Of a DNA stretch of 64,000 nucleotides, positions 1-11,000 are shown piece by piece. Each line of letters starts with the position of its first letter. Positions within the stretch are counted from its first letter, which is position 1. A program made the translations under genes and the position numbers. Under the pieces are notes generated by a model, which had not been told where the DNA came from, did no database searches, and worked only from the letters and a program-made list of their open reading frames with translations. This DNA comes from Phoronis australis (lineage: Eukaryota; Phoronida; Phoronidae), in contig NMRA01000027.1 of NCBI GenBank assembly GCA_002633005.1, positions 533,265 to 597,264 on the forward strand, in the 5' to 3' direction.

Positions 1-752
1 NNNNNNNNNNGGGGGGAGGTGGCTGGGCTCTCGCCTATTCTATAGACATAACATACAACTTATAAATGAAAGCGTTGATAGAAACACTTTCATTATAGAA
101 GACAACCTTCAAGGACAATAACAAATGCATAAAAAAGCTGAAATTCACCCATCTTGCATAATGAAAAACCAATATTTACTCAACTTAGATTTGTCATTGC
201 CTCTGTATGCTCCTCACTCACATGGGAACATTTGTATCAACATTACTGTATGCCACCATGTTTCAGTCCAGTTGTTAAATGTTATCAACAACCTGCAAAA
301 GACGCATATTCATACGTTACCTCACTCAGTCTAACACGTTTGCCTTTCAAACAGCGAATGCTGGGCAGTGGTTTGTAAGATATTGTGCCAAAGCAAGTGG
401 TATGAACAGTATTATTTCACTGAGACTTCATAACAGTGACGATGATAACAGTGATGGCTATGGTCTGAAGCGATCGTAAATATGTTTGGTTCGGACAACG
501 AGATAAATTATACACAGCTCATTGGGTTCGGAAATAAATGCATTTTAATTTCATATTTTTAAAGATATTTTTGGGAATTCAGACACAGTTATGTGTTACT
601 ACAATGCGGATTTGTGATGCCAAAAATTGCAAAATATGAAGAAGTAGTGTTTTTTGTGATTATGGTGACGCTAAAGTGATTTTAAGGTCACCTTTAAAAA
701 TTCATTCAGGTAAATCATTTGGGGCAATCGAGTAACTCTAATAAAGAACACT
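1..752. other. Window edge with N gap, then non-coding sequence
   Basis: Positions 1-10 are N, so the window begins at or beside an assembly gap. From 11 to 752 the sequence is A+T-rich, with only short overlapping open frames in three phases and no splice-bounded coding signal. Nothing recognisable is seen here. Confidence 0.6.
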
Positions 753-979
753 TTCAGCCGATTTCATAAAGGTGGTTTAACAAGTCTTAAACCTGGTCTT
801 CCTAAACCTAGCCTAACTTTAGACCTAACTTGCATTTCACCAACATGGTTTAAAAGTCTGAAAACCTGGTTTTGTTAGATCTATAGTGGGTTTAGTAAAA
901 TCAGGTTTAAAGTTTCCAAGCTACCCTACTGTGTTGATCTATTGAAACTATTGAAGTGCTTCAATGAAACCTTGATCAC

Positions 980-1246
980 GTGGATACACAATGGCACACA
1001 TCAGTAGACGTTTGCGAAAAAGGGATAGAACCTTTTCTCACGAGGAAAAAATGTTCTCTCCCACAACTGATGAGAGAAAAGGCCAATGTCATAGTCGAGA
1101 ACAATAAAATTGATGCCAAATCAATTCAACGTAAGCAGCAGGCTTGGAGACTGAGATATGGCGCCAGAATAAAGGCCAGAAAGAAAATTTCATCAGTGAA
1201 AAAATTGTGCCCAGAAAAACGGCGAGGGACCCAGTGGCAGATCTAA
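980..1246 (+). pseudogene. Myb/SANT-like DNA-binding fragment of a transposon
   Basis: An 88-codon open frame contains a stretch reading approximately IVENNKIDAKSIQRKQQAW. This resembles the first helices of the Myb/SANT-like domain found in Harbinger accessory proteins and in domesticated relatives such as NAIF1 and MSANTD proteins, which bind DNA. The family usually has ENKKTD followed by a basic stretch and a tryptophan, as here. The C-terminal half is basic but no longer aligns well, and no further domain follows, so this is a truncated relic. It sits between the inverted repeats of the surrounding element, consistent with belonging to it. Confidence 0.4.
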
Positions 1247-1559
1247 GATATCAACGATAAGGAGTTTTTTCTCATTTTGTATCGTCTGTGTACAACACAC
1301 GTACACACATTAAAGTACTTGCCCACCGATTAACCGCAACATAGTAAGTGTTGGAATGCCGTGCTGTTACCGACCAATAATAATACAAAATTGTAAAACT
1401 GTCTGTGGCACACCCTTGACAAAGATGTGGGGATATTTTGATATATTTTAGTACCGACGCTCGTCGTTTTAGTTTTACTAGTTTTACTATTTCATAGTAA
1501 AAGTAAATGCACACATTTATTTCTGTGTCATTTCACTTTTTTGTGGCCAAAGGGGGGCA

Positions 1560-2280
1560 CAGGGGCGGATCCAAGATTTTGAGTTTTGGGGGCCAGGGCA
1601 GAGTATTAACCAGGATTTTGCCGGTCAGACATTCGCACCCCCGAACTGCCAAATGCAATATGGGATAATTTAGGGGGGGGGGGAGTATGTCCCCTCACTA
1701 AATTCGCCACTGGAACATGACCCCTGCCCGGCAACCTGAAATCGGGAACCAATTGAGATGGAACTCAGTCAGAATAATCATTAGATGCCTTTTTAGTCAT
1801 ACACGTAGCGCTTGCGACGATGACGCTCTGCTCGAACCGTCATATTCTGAGGAATCCGCAGGATACCCTTCGGTACGTACTGGTCTACATGTACGTATAC
1901 TTGGGCGAATCCAGGATGCAAGGGGTCCCGACCCCCCTTTTCTTTTAATTTAGTGATATCAAATGTATAATTTTCAAATTGTTGACGCAGACCCTCCTTT
2001 TAAAAATCCTTGATCCGACCCCAGGGGCGGATTTTTTTTGGGGAGGGGGCAATTGGCCCCCCTAAAATTCTTCCATATACCATTTGGCAGTTCGGGGTGC
2101 GGGGGCGAAGTGCACAATGCAAATCCCGGTCTCCGTTTTTTTAGTAATAAGGTCCATAAACCCAAAAATTCGACACCCCTGCAATCCTACAATTTAGTCT
2201 GGGCGTGCGACGCATGTGGCGAAATTCTGGTTATTCCTGTGCCCTGCCCCCCAACTCAAAATCCTGGATCTGCCCCTGGA
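1560..2280. mobile_element. Nested GGGGCGGATCC-type repeat (hAT-like MITE remnants)
   Basis: CAGGGGCGGATCCAAGA at about 1560 and the inverted form GATCTGCCCCTGG near 2266-2279 form terminal repeats of a kind common in hAT-type MITEs. Further partial copies occur near 1910 and 2022. Runs of G and C and fragments of nearly identical sequence suggest more than one insertion or internal rearrangement. The region lies within the larger inverted-repeat element. No 8-base target duplication is obvious, so the family assignment is tentative. Confidence 0.4.
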
Positions 2281-3111
2281 CCCCTCCCCTTTAAAAATTC
2301 TTGGATTCCCCTGTTACGTTTGATCTTGTGTCGTCCTGAATATTGAAAATAGTCCGTTCCCCCACTGCGTCGCAAATGCAACCGGTACAGCCTCATCCAG
2401 TTACACCTGACCAAGTCTAAAATTAAGCCCGGTTTAAGACTAAGTTAACTAAGTAACCTATACCTCGTTGGTGAAATGAAAACTGACTTAGACCAGGTCT
2501 GAACTGAAGTTAAACCAGGTTTTACTAGACCACCGCTCTAGAAGTTAAACCACCTTCATAAATGCAGATTATCTTTAAACCTGGTCTAACACCAGTGTAA
2601 ACCAGGCTTAACTTTAAATCACCTTATATGAAATCAGCTGTTTATGTCCAGTAAGTTATCCCAAGGAAATGACCTGAGAACAGTTTCATCCTATTAATGG
2701 CCCATAGGTAGCGCACAAGTTCATACTATGGCCCATAGGTGGCGTACAAGTTTATTGTGCAAAGAAAGACATGATGAACCAATATCAACGTTGTTGCCGA
2801 GGCTTGTAATATGGATTGGTGAGATTATTGTGTATAGAGACAGAATAGAAACATCAAAATAATGCCACTTACAACTTTTAACTTTAACTTGAAACGGAAA
2901 GGAATCAAACAGTCCAACAAATTAAAATGTGCTGATCTGTTGAACATTTTCAGTAGGCCTAACTTCAGATTTTCACACTATTCACAGATTTCTTTCAGTT
3001 TCATTTGTAGGCTAACTGAAGTGAAAATGTCTTCTCTCTCTCGCAACTTCATCAGTCACTGAAATGATTGAATCTCTAAACTGGCAAACCCTAGAATTCT
3101 TCCGCTACCTC

Positions 3112-3475
3112 TCCAAAATCTCCACATTCTATAAAATTGTCCACCAGTCCATCGCCATTCCCAATACATAATCCTTCCATAGTACCACTACCCACAACAC
3201 ATAGATGCCGTACTTCATGACTCCTCAGTGTTGCACCGCATATCTGCAAAGTTCCTTCTTCCCATCCACAACAGTCTCCTGGAACAACTTACTTGCCCAC
3301 GTCATTTTTGCTGCCTTTCTGGATCACTTCTAGGCAGCCCTCCTCTCATATTAGTTATCACTGCACCCTCACACTAGACTCTTGTACATACACACCTTGC
3401 CATTGCACTTTTAATTCATAACATGCACCACTTCAGAATCCTTGACTTCGAGTGTGAAGTACTCCAAGAGAGATA
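3112..3475 (+). mobile_element. 3' tail of a non-LTR retrotransposon (LINE)
   Basis: In one frame the stretch 3250-3335 reads SSFFPSTTVSWNNLLAHV and continues to a stop at an HF-TAG. This is the C-terminal signature of many LINE reverse transcriptase ORFs (typically SFFPRTIxxWNNLP). Sequence upstream is frameshifted, so only the last part of ORF2 and a 3' UTR remain. The copy ends in a short GATA-type repeat near 3465-3485, which is common at the 3' end of such elements. Confidence 0.6.
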
Positions 3476-3508
3476 GATAGAGATAATTATCAGTATCTTG
3501 TCTGAGAA

Positions 3509-4146
3509 ATGTCGATCAGTTATTCTTTCGAAAATATGATCGATAAAAGTATTTACAATCTACGGGGGAGTTTTGCAGAAAAAATATTGGAAAACTTGCT
3601 TTCTATAGTCACAGAAGAATGTGCAAAATCATCCACCAGCTTGTACCATGTCTTGAAACCAGGATCTTTAGTCAGCGTGTCCTATGAAACCGGGGAACGT
3701 TTAGGATTCAATCATGCATTTTTTCCTAATAAATGCCTTAGATGTATCTATGGAAAGTTCTGAAATATGCCCACAGAACATATATCAATATGGGCTTGTC
3801 TGCAAAAAAATCTTTTATCAGAAAACACCATATCCAGTCACCAGAACTTTAACTCACTTGAAGTGGCGACACATTGCGTAGAAACGGCAGATCAAATCTC
3901 CCATATATACTATACAACCTTATGTTGGAGTTGGTCAAGGATGCTTAATATATGAATATTACGACCTCACGTTACCTTAAACAAGTTCCCATCTGTGCTG
4001 CTTCTTTTGGACGTGACTGGCAGATGGGTGACCTTCCTATAACCATTTGTATGTTTCCGTTTCACCTCAAACACATTGTCTTTAACGGTATTCAGTCTTC
4101 AATTTTGTTGACTGAAGGAAGTGAAGGAGAATTGGAAAAAAGTTGA
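3509..4146 (+). pseudogene. Unidentified decayed coding sequence
   Basis: Open frames at 3509-3763, 3767-3955 and 3952-4146 follow one another with stops and phase changes between them. Amino-acid composition looks protein-like in all three (for example GERLGFNHAFFPNKCLRCIY, then ICAASFGRDWQMGDLPITIC). The lack of introns together with several breaks suggests a retropseudogene or a decayed single exon. I do not recognise the parent protein. It lies upstream of AREL1 on the same strand but shows no splice link to it. Confidence 0.35.
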
Positions 4147-5289
4147 TTGCTGAGATGATTGCTCAATTTGGAAGGCTTTAAAGACTCCATTTTCTTCTTA
4201 TGGTGCCATCTATGTGGGAATGGTAGTGGCACAACTTAGATAGTTTTGTGAAGGTTTTAAGCATAATTTGCAGAAAATCTTCCAGCATACAGACATAATT
4301 AGGTTATGCTGTCGTTTAGCGTGACCTCAGATGGTCCTCACTCATGAATCCAAAAGAAACAAATAAATCCCTGGTTTCCTGCAAAACCTGCTGTGAATAG
4401 TCAACAGTGTAAAAAGTTCTGGTTTGACCCACCTTCAAATACACATCCACTGTGTGGGGCCCTTACATTAGAAACTCTGCCATTCCATGGAACCTGATAC
4501 TGCTTCTATAACTGATAGTGTCATCAATTCTCCTGACACAAGAATTGGTCTCCAAGTTCTTTTTATGTGGAGCGGAGCAATTACTGTGGTACAAGTGACT
4601 TTACAGCAATAAAACACTGGCTAAAATAAAATGCAATATCGTGAACAGAAACTTGTGTTTTTTAAGTGTTTGACTTCTGAAATTAAATTCTTCCTGAAAA
4701 GTTATGTTAGGACCATTTTATACTGAAGAAATACAATAAAAATTAGCCCCAACATTTGTAAATTTGTTTTTTCTTTTGATCAGTTGGGAGAGATGTGTTC
4801 ACCATAATGCTTATCGTATCAGATAATTGGATGCTAGGGTTAATTTGGTTCAAGGGTGGCATGACCGCTTAACAATAGCCTAGATTGGTTTCTGTGTTTG
4901 GAAACCAGCTTCCTTCTGGAGTTGAAACTAACTGAGTGTGAGAGTTATATGTAATGCCACTCACCTGGATGTCACCACTACAGAGAAAGAATGAAAAAAG
5001 TGCTCTCTGTGGGTCCTGAGGAGGTCCGACACACATCCTCAGTGGGATTAGGCATTGTTACACACCATTAAGTGACTTCTCAGCCACTGAAATTAAATTT
5101 ATAGGGATGTTCACAAATATTCAATAGTCATCACTGGCAGATCCAGTATGACACAAGGAGGCACTAGTAATTTTTATGGAAAAATGTTCGCTTAAGTTGT
5201 AAGAATGGCATGCTGCTGACTTTTTTGCAGAATCGAATAGGGGTTGCTTCGTCTTTCTGCCTATGGTCATCAGTTCTGAGTCTGTCTGG
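4147..5289. other. Region without recognised features
   Basis: About 1.1 kb of A+T-rich sequence upstream of AREL1. No long open frame or repeat is visible. The promoter and one or more 5' untranslated exons of AREL1 may lie here or further left, since the first coding exon begins with a splice acceptor, but they cannot be placed from sequence alone. Confidence 0.4.
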
Positions 5290-5607
5290 GGTGAATCTGT
5301 CCAGACGGTTCTAGTCTAGATATGTTCTAGGGTGAACCTGTCTAGACGGTTCTAGTCTAGACATGTTCCAGGGTGAATCTGTCTAGACGGTTCTAGTATA
5401 GATGTGTTCCAGGGTGAATCTGTCTAGACGGTTCTAGTCTAGATATGTTCCAGGGTGAACCTGTCTAGATGGTTCTAGTCTAGACATGTTCCAGAGTGAA
5501 TCTGTCTAGACGGTTCTAGTCTAGACATGTTCCTGGGTGGGCGCATGGTGTAGACGGTTCTAGTCTAGACATGTCGGGTGAATCTGTTTAGACCATTCTA
5601 GTCTAGT
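5290..5607. repeat. 41-bp minisatellite upstream of the first AREL1 coding exon
   Basis: About 7.7 tandem copies of a 41-base unit containing GTGAATCTGTCTAGACGGTT and then CTAGTCTAGACATGTTCCAG. Copy starts fall at 5291, 5332, 5373 and so on. Each unit contains TCTAGA-type palindromes. The array ends about 90 bases before the acceptor at 5696. Confidence 0.9.
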
Positions 5608-5696
5608 TTTGTTTTGAAGAAATTAATGCTTGTAAACACAGGTAAAACCTATAGGTGACACCTTGACTCAGTCGCATGCATTCTTTTCTTTTATAG

Positions 5697-5754
5697 GCTT
5701 CTAAAACAAATCATGACATTTTCCACTTAGACGTTGAAGCATGAGTGAGTCATC
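5697..5754 (+). other. AREL1: 5' untranslated part of the first AREL1 coding exon
   Basis: The polypyrimidine tract TTCTTTTCTTTTATAG ends at 5696, so the exon starts at 5697 and at least one upstream 5' exon must exist. The leader has two short upstream open frames, one from ATG 5713 (five codons) and one from ATG 5741, which overlaps the main ATG at 5755 out of frame. Such uORFs can reduce translation; whether they do here is unknown. Confidence 0.6.
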
Positions 5755-8071
5755 ATGTCAAGACCACTGGAAGACCTAAAGCAAGCCATATTTTATACGG
5801 TGATGAGAATGCTGAGTATTTGTCTTGTCACTGTTGTTCTGCTCGTGGTGCTACCATGCTACATTATGTCTGGCATGTTGGCAAGAGGTGCAGATGGTGT
5901 CACTGACAAAATGTCATCTGAAAAGGACTGGCTGATGAAGAACAACCTCTTAGATATGAAACACGCTTTTCCTGGTAAATTGTGTGATTAATGGTCAAAA
6001 TGTTACTCGTTGACTTGTGCTGTGTTAAAATCTCACCAATTTAGCTCAGGGTTTTGGGAATAAGTGTTTCTACATTTTCAAGTTGTGTAAGGAAACTTTT
6101 GTCTTACATCATTTTGAAAAAAATTATATCTATTCACTACAATATTTGTTATAAGCCTTTGGAAAATGAAGAAAAGGAAGGGATGCAGATATTTTTTTTC
6201 CAAAACTGCTGATATTTTACTGTATAAACTTAATTGATGCAAATTACTTTTCTCGGTAAAATTTACATGAGGTTTTAGTTTGATTCATACTTTCATAACT
6301 TTTTTGTTTTTGTATCCTTTGTCATCAACATACATATCCTCCAAACTTGTCGAAGAATCATGATGAAAGGTGCTAGGTGTGTTGTTATTGTGGAGGGCAT
6401 TTCTGACTTGCTTTGTACCCAGTAGAGGGAAATTATTTCTACTACAATTGCTCTGTTTAGTGGGATTGTATGTAACAATGATCATCTCTTGTATCTGTGC
6501 TGTATGTCATGCACACAGTGTGTGCATGTCAGCACTCTTCGTTGCTCTTGTTCAACACTGGATTCCAAGTGTGGTAAACCTATTCTCTTCGTAACCATTG
6601 CTGTACAAGCTTGAATAAGATTGCTGGTCCGTGAAATAACACATTACACAAGCTAACTTTGCAAGCTTAGTGTGGAACCTTGAATGAGGGAAACGCCTCA
6701 ATAATTTGAGCCAGTTGTGAATAAGGGAGCGCATTTTATCTTAAAGCCCATGCAATAGCGTCTTTGAAAACCTGTTTATCTTCTTGGGAAGAGCCATTTA
6801 TTTTGTATCTTTAATATGATGAAATTTGTCGCTAATTACACAAGTGAAAGCCGTGCACATGTGATACTTCAGGGGACAGATTCACCTGCGTAAAATTGAT
6901 TAAATTGAGCTTGAAGTTTGTGACTTAGGCTTGATTTACTAAGCACTGAGTGGGTCTTGAATTAACCGTGTCATTAAGGTTTACTTAACTCTATGAGATC
7001 AGTGTGGTCCTATGTAACTATGAGATGAGGTTCATGTTTGTGGTCATAACTGTCGGGTGAGCTTGATGTTTGTGGTCATAACAGTCGGATGATTTGATGT
7101 TTGTGGTCGTAACTGTCAAGTGATTTGATGTTTGTGGTCATAACTGTCAAGTGAGGTTGATGTTTGCAGACACCACGTTTGAGGAGTTTATCCAGTTCCA
7201 TCTTTCCTCTCACTCATGGCACAAACTGGACGGTTTGTCCGACAGGGACAAAGACAGAATCACGCTTGCATCTAAACTTGCTGCTGAGAAATTGGCTTTG
7301 GAGCTGTGGATGAAACAGAACGACATCAAGGCAGACTATTCTATGTGAGTTTTGTCTTCACCTGTAATCTTACTGAGTATTTCAAATGAGAGTTGTTTAT
7401 ATATTAGAGAATCCTACACGAGTCCCAGGTTGATGACATGGGCAAAACCTCTTGGAAATTTCATCAAAATCCCGAGGCTTGCCGAAGGATTTTGACAAAA
7501 TTTGCTAGAGGTTTTGCCCATGTCATAAATCTGAGATGAGTGTAGCATTTGTTTTCTCTTATGAACCGTAAAAACGATCTTTTTGCCCAAAAACTCGACA
7601 TGTCTAAAACTTTCAGCCATGCGACACAGCTTTTGTAAAAACACGCTTGCGCATGTACATTAAACAGGATGCTGAGTACACTTACAGGTGCTGAAGTATA
7701 TAATATTGTGCAGTGCGAAATAATACGCACTTACCTGATAATACAATCTATTGTTATGTTATTATTTTTCACAATTACTGCTATTATAATTATTATTTTA
7801 TAATAATTTGGGTTTGTTATTTTCACTGCCACTATATATTACAGACTTCAACAGCTGGGTCTGGGCAGTCTACAGTCCTTATCTCAAGCTGACCATGACC
7901 AGGTGCAGGCTCTTGTCGCTTCGTTTCATTACTCCTTGGCTCGCACCAACTACCAGCTATGGACATGGGTTGTCCGGCAATTGAACAAGGATCTACGGCA
8001 TGATCCTCAATTGGAGAGGCGATACATCAACCAGTACCTCAGTCAAAGCAAGCGTTCTACCATTTTGGAAG
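5755..8071 (+). CDS. AREL1: AREL1 exons 1-3: N-terminal extension
   Basis: The three exons (5755-5974, 7170-7344, 7845-8071) encode about 207 residues lying before the point where human AREL1 begins. Residues about 17-38 ([19 protein letters not shown]) form a hydrophobic membrane-type helix. The following charged helical stretch includes [19 protein letters not shown] and later a conserved-looking [20 protein letters not shown]. Exon phases join cleanly to exon 4, which supports their being coding. I recognise no named domain in the extension. Confidence 0.8.
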
Positions 8072-11000
8072 GTAGTATTAGTAGTAGCAGTATTCACTAG
8101 TATATTGTCATGGCTGGTCACACCAAAGTTGACACCTGAACCATAAGTGTCAGCATTTCAAAGTGTTTCCAAGGTAATGCTTAAGTGGACATGCATGCAC
8201 AAAGTCGTGCTTTTGATAAGATCTTCTCAGCAATTGTTAGGTTCACTTAGTAATACTTTATTATCATGTAAAACCATTTCTCACGTAGTCTAAGGGGATG
8301 TGTGAATAAGCTGTTGGCTTGTGGTGTGTAATTCACACACTGTTACTATTACGTAATCACAGTTCAATGTTGCCACTCATGTACTCTCTATGTCTAGTAA
8401 TATTTACATAGCATGTGTCTGTAAACTAAAGTTAACATAGCTTTTTACACTGTTAAATTTGGGCTAACACTTTACAGAACATAATGTTTTTAGTAATATC
8501 ATATTCGCCCTAATAAGGGCCGATGACCCTATAAGCGCCCTCCACGCGTTTTCAGACTTTGCTAACATAAGCGCCCAGTCCATGAACACCGTGTACACGC
8601 GAAAAATGCCTTACCTACAGTTCTAAAATTCTACTGTAACGTCTTCAATTTATCAATAACATCCGACAGTCCTGAAAAAAATCATTGTGCGTGTAATTTG
8701 TAGACCATGAGCCTCGCCGTGACTATACACTTCAAACTTCTGTCGTGCTTCAAAAAGAATGCAAGAAATTTGCTGATCTTGCGAGGGACGTGTCCTATTA
8801 TAGTCTGGCCTTTCAGAACAGACTCAGCGTTGGGCTATAATAAGCGCCCCCTTCCTGAAGTGAATTTTTCTAAGCGCCCTGGGCGCTTATTAGGGCAAAT
8901 ACGGTAAGTTGATCTTTCATTACATTTTACTCCAGGGACCAGTCTTCTATACAAAGTCGGTGTCACAGTTGCTGTCATACTTGGTGTGCTCTGTATCACT
9001 TCACTGTTGTCAAACGGTGGGAGCACCAGTGGAAAGACCATCGCAGGGCACCAGGTCTCAGTGGCTTCCTACCTGTCAGGTACTTACCTGGCTCCACAGA
9101 AGTGTCGAGTCAGCTGGTGGTGGGAGGAGCCTTGCTCGGTGGGCCGTACTGTGTCCTTTGATGTGCATGTAAGTGAGTTGTATGGTAATTAGGCACAGTG
9201 ATTTGTTGTACAAAATGAACTTAAAAAGAGCTTAATTGCCTCACGGATGGTTTTATGGAGCTTAAACCTTCATTACCAAAAAACCTCTGACATTGAGACT
9301 AGATTATCAAATGAAATAGTTAGATTTCAAGTTTTTCTGTAGCTGGTGGGGGCAGGCCATCGATAGTCATTGTTAATAGCGTTTGATGGGATGATAGACT
9401 GATGACAGATGGATGACGGACAGATGATGGGCTAATGACACAAACAGATGACGGATTGATGACAGACTGATGATGAAAAAATGATGGACATATGTCAGAT
9501 TGGTAAAAGGCAGGTGATGGACTGATGATGGACAGACAATGGTGTGATGACAGACTGATGATGGACAAACGATACAATGATGACAGATTTGTAATGCACA
9601 GGTGATGGACTGATGATTGACAAATGATGGGCTAATGACGGATTGGTAACAGACAGGTGAAGGACAGGTGACACACATTCGTTCAAAGTGGAGCCACTGA
9701 GTTTCAATGTATTTGTAGGGACAGAGATGTTTACAGTGCTTACTGCAGGACATGCAAATTGAAAATAAACATTACTTACGGAGGGAAATCTGACATAGTT
9801 GAGCAAATCAGTACCGCTATACACAATGTCACTCGTCAGAATCTGCGACCATGAGACTAGCTTTTTCCCCAGTAACAGTGATCTCTCTATAATTAATGCG
9901 GGCATGCTTGAATGTTCAGTCTTGTGCAAAGTGATGAACAAATCCCTTGCAAATATGAGACCTAATCATTTGTTCATAAGCAGTTTATAGCTGCCACCTT
10001 GTGGTAAGGATGAAAAGTGACCCTTTAGTTACCAACATGTCTGACTATACTTATTGTGTTATGGTGAGAGAGTGTGCCTTGGATGACACCAGGGGGTGCT
10101 GCTGTTTGTGTACATCAATCTGACTGAACATACTATCTTTGCTTGCCTTGTTGTAGTTCATTATGTATAATGGGAAGCCCTATCCCATCTCTGACTTGGA
10201 TAATGTCATCATTGACATCTGTCTGGGGGAAAATAAGATAAACACCACAGAGGAGTTTGGTCTGACGGAAGATGCCAATGTCGTCAAAGTATCTTTCAGC
10301 GTTATTCAGTCTGGTGACTATTGGATAAAAGTACGCGTGGGAGGCTGGGATATTCATGGAAGTCCATTTGTCAAGAAGTTCGATCCAGGTGGGTTAGATT
10401 TCTGTTGGTGATGACTGACAAGCTCAATACTCAATAGATCAAGCATTTCTGAACCTTACTAAAGTTAATATATTTTGGGATGCCTACTTCTTACATTAGA
10501 GATTTGTTAAGTATAACACATCTGTTGTCTAAGATTCTTAATCATCATTTTCTCAAGTTAAATGAAAAAGTTATATGCATTGACTGGTTTATTTTTTACC
10601 TTTTGTTGTGGCCAGGGCCCCCCGTGCCAAGTAAAACACAGTTTGCTCCATACAACTCTACTATTGTGCTGACCTCTGGTGTGCCATATATTCTCTACGT
10701 TGAACCAAGAGATGAGTTCAATAATGTGTGCAGGTATAAACATGTGATCCAAGTGACTGACGACTATACACTTGAAGCTGTAGAGGTAAGTGTGCTCTGA
10801 GGTTGCCTCCCCTTACTGGCATTTCTTTATTCCTGAAGCACCACCTAGTGGGCAAAAATAAACATTAACATTTTATGTTCAGGCTTCAGTCATGACAAAT
10901 TGCAGGCGTATTGGGGTCGTGTCAGTTATGCATTGGCATTGATGGTCTTGTTTATGTTATGTTTATTTTCATTTTTATTTCTTGTGTATGCATTGCCTGG

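Larger units (their letters stand above)
753..2640. mobile_element. Inverted-repeat DNA transposon, Harbinger-like (decayed)
   Basis: About 26 bases at the left edge (753-778, GATTTCATAAAGGTGGTTTAA type) match the reverse complement of 2614-2640. Both ends are followed inward by several copies of a TTAAACCTGGTTTA-like subterminal motif (about 780-930 and 2400-2610). A second pair of inner repeats lies near 2530-2566. The interior holds a Myb/SANT-like fragment at 980-1246. Harbinger elements typically carry a Myb-like DNA-binding protein beside the transposase; no transposase frame remains here, and a target-site duplication could not be defined. The classification is inferred. Confidence 0.5.

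Noticed and set aside
9373-9941. Long antisense frames rich in Ser, His and Cys
   Set aside because: They are by-products of the GATGA-rich repeat. They lie inside an AREL1 intron, have low complexity and match no family.
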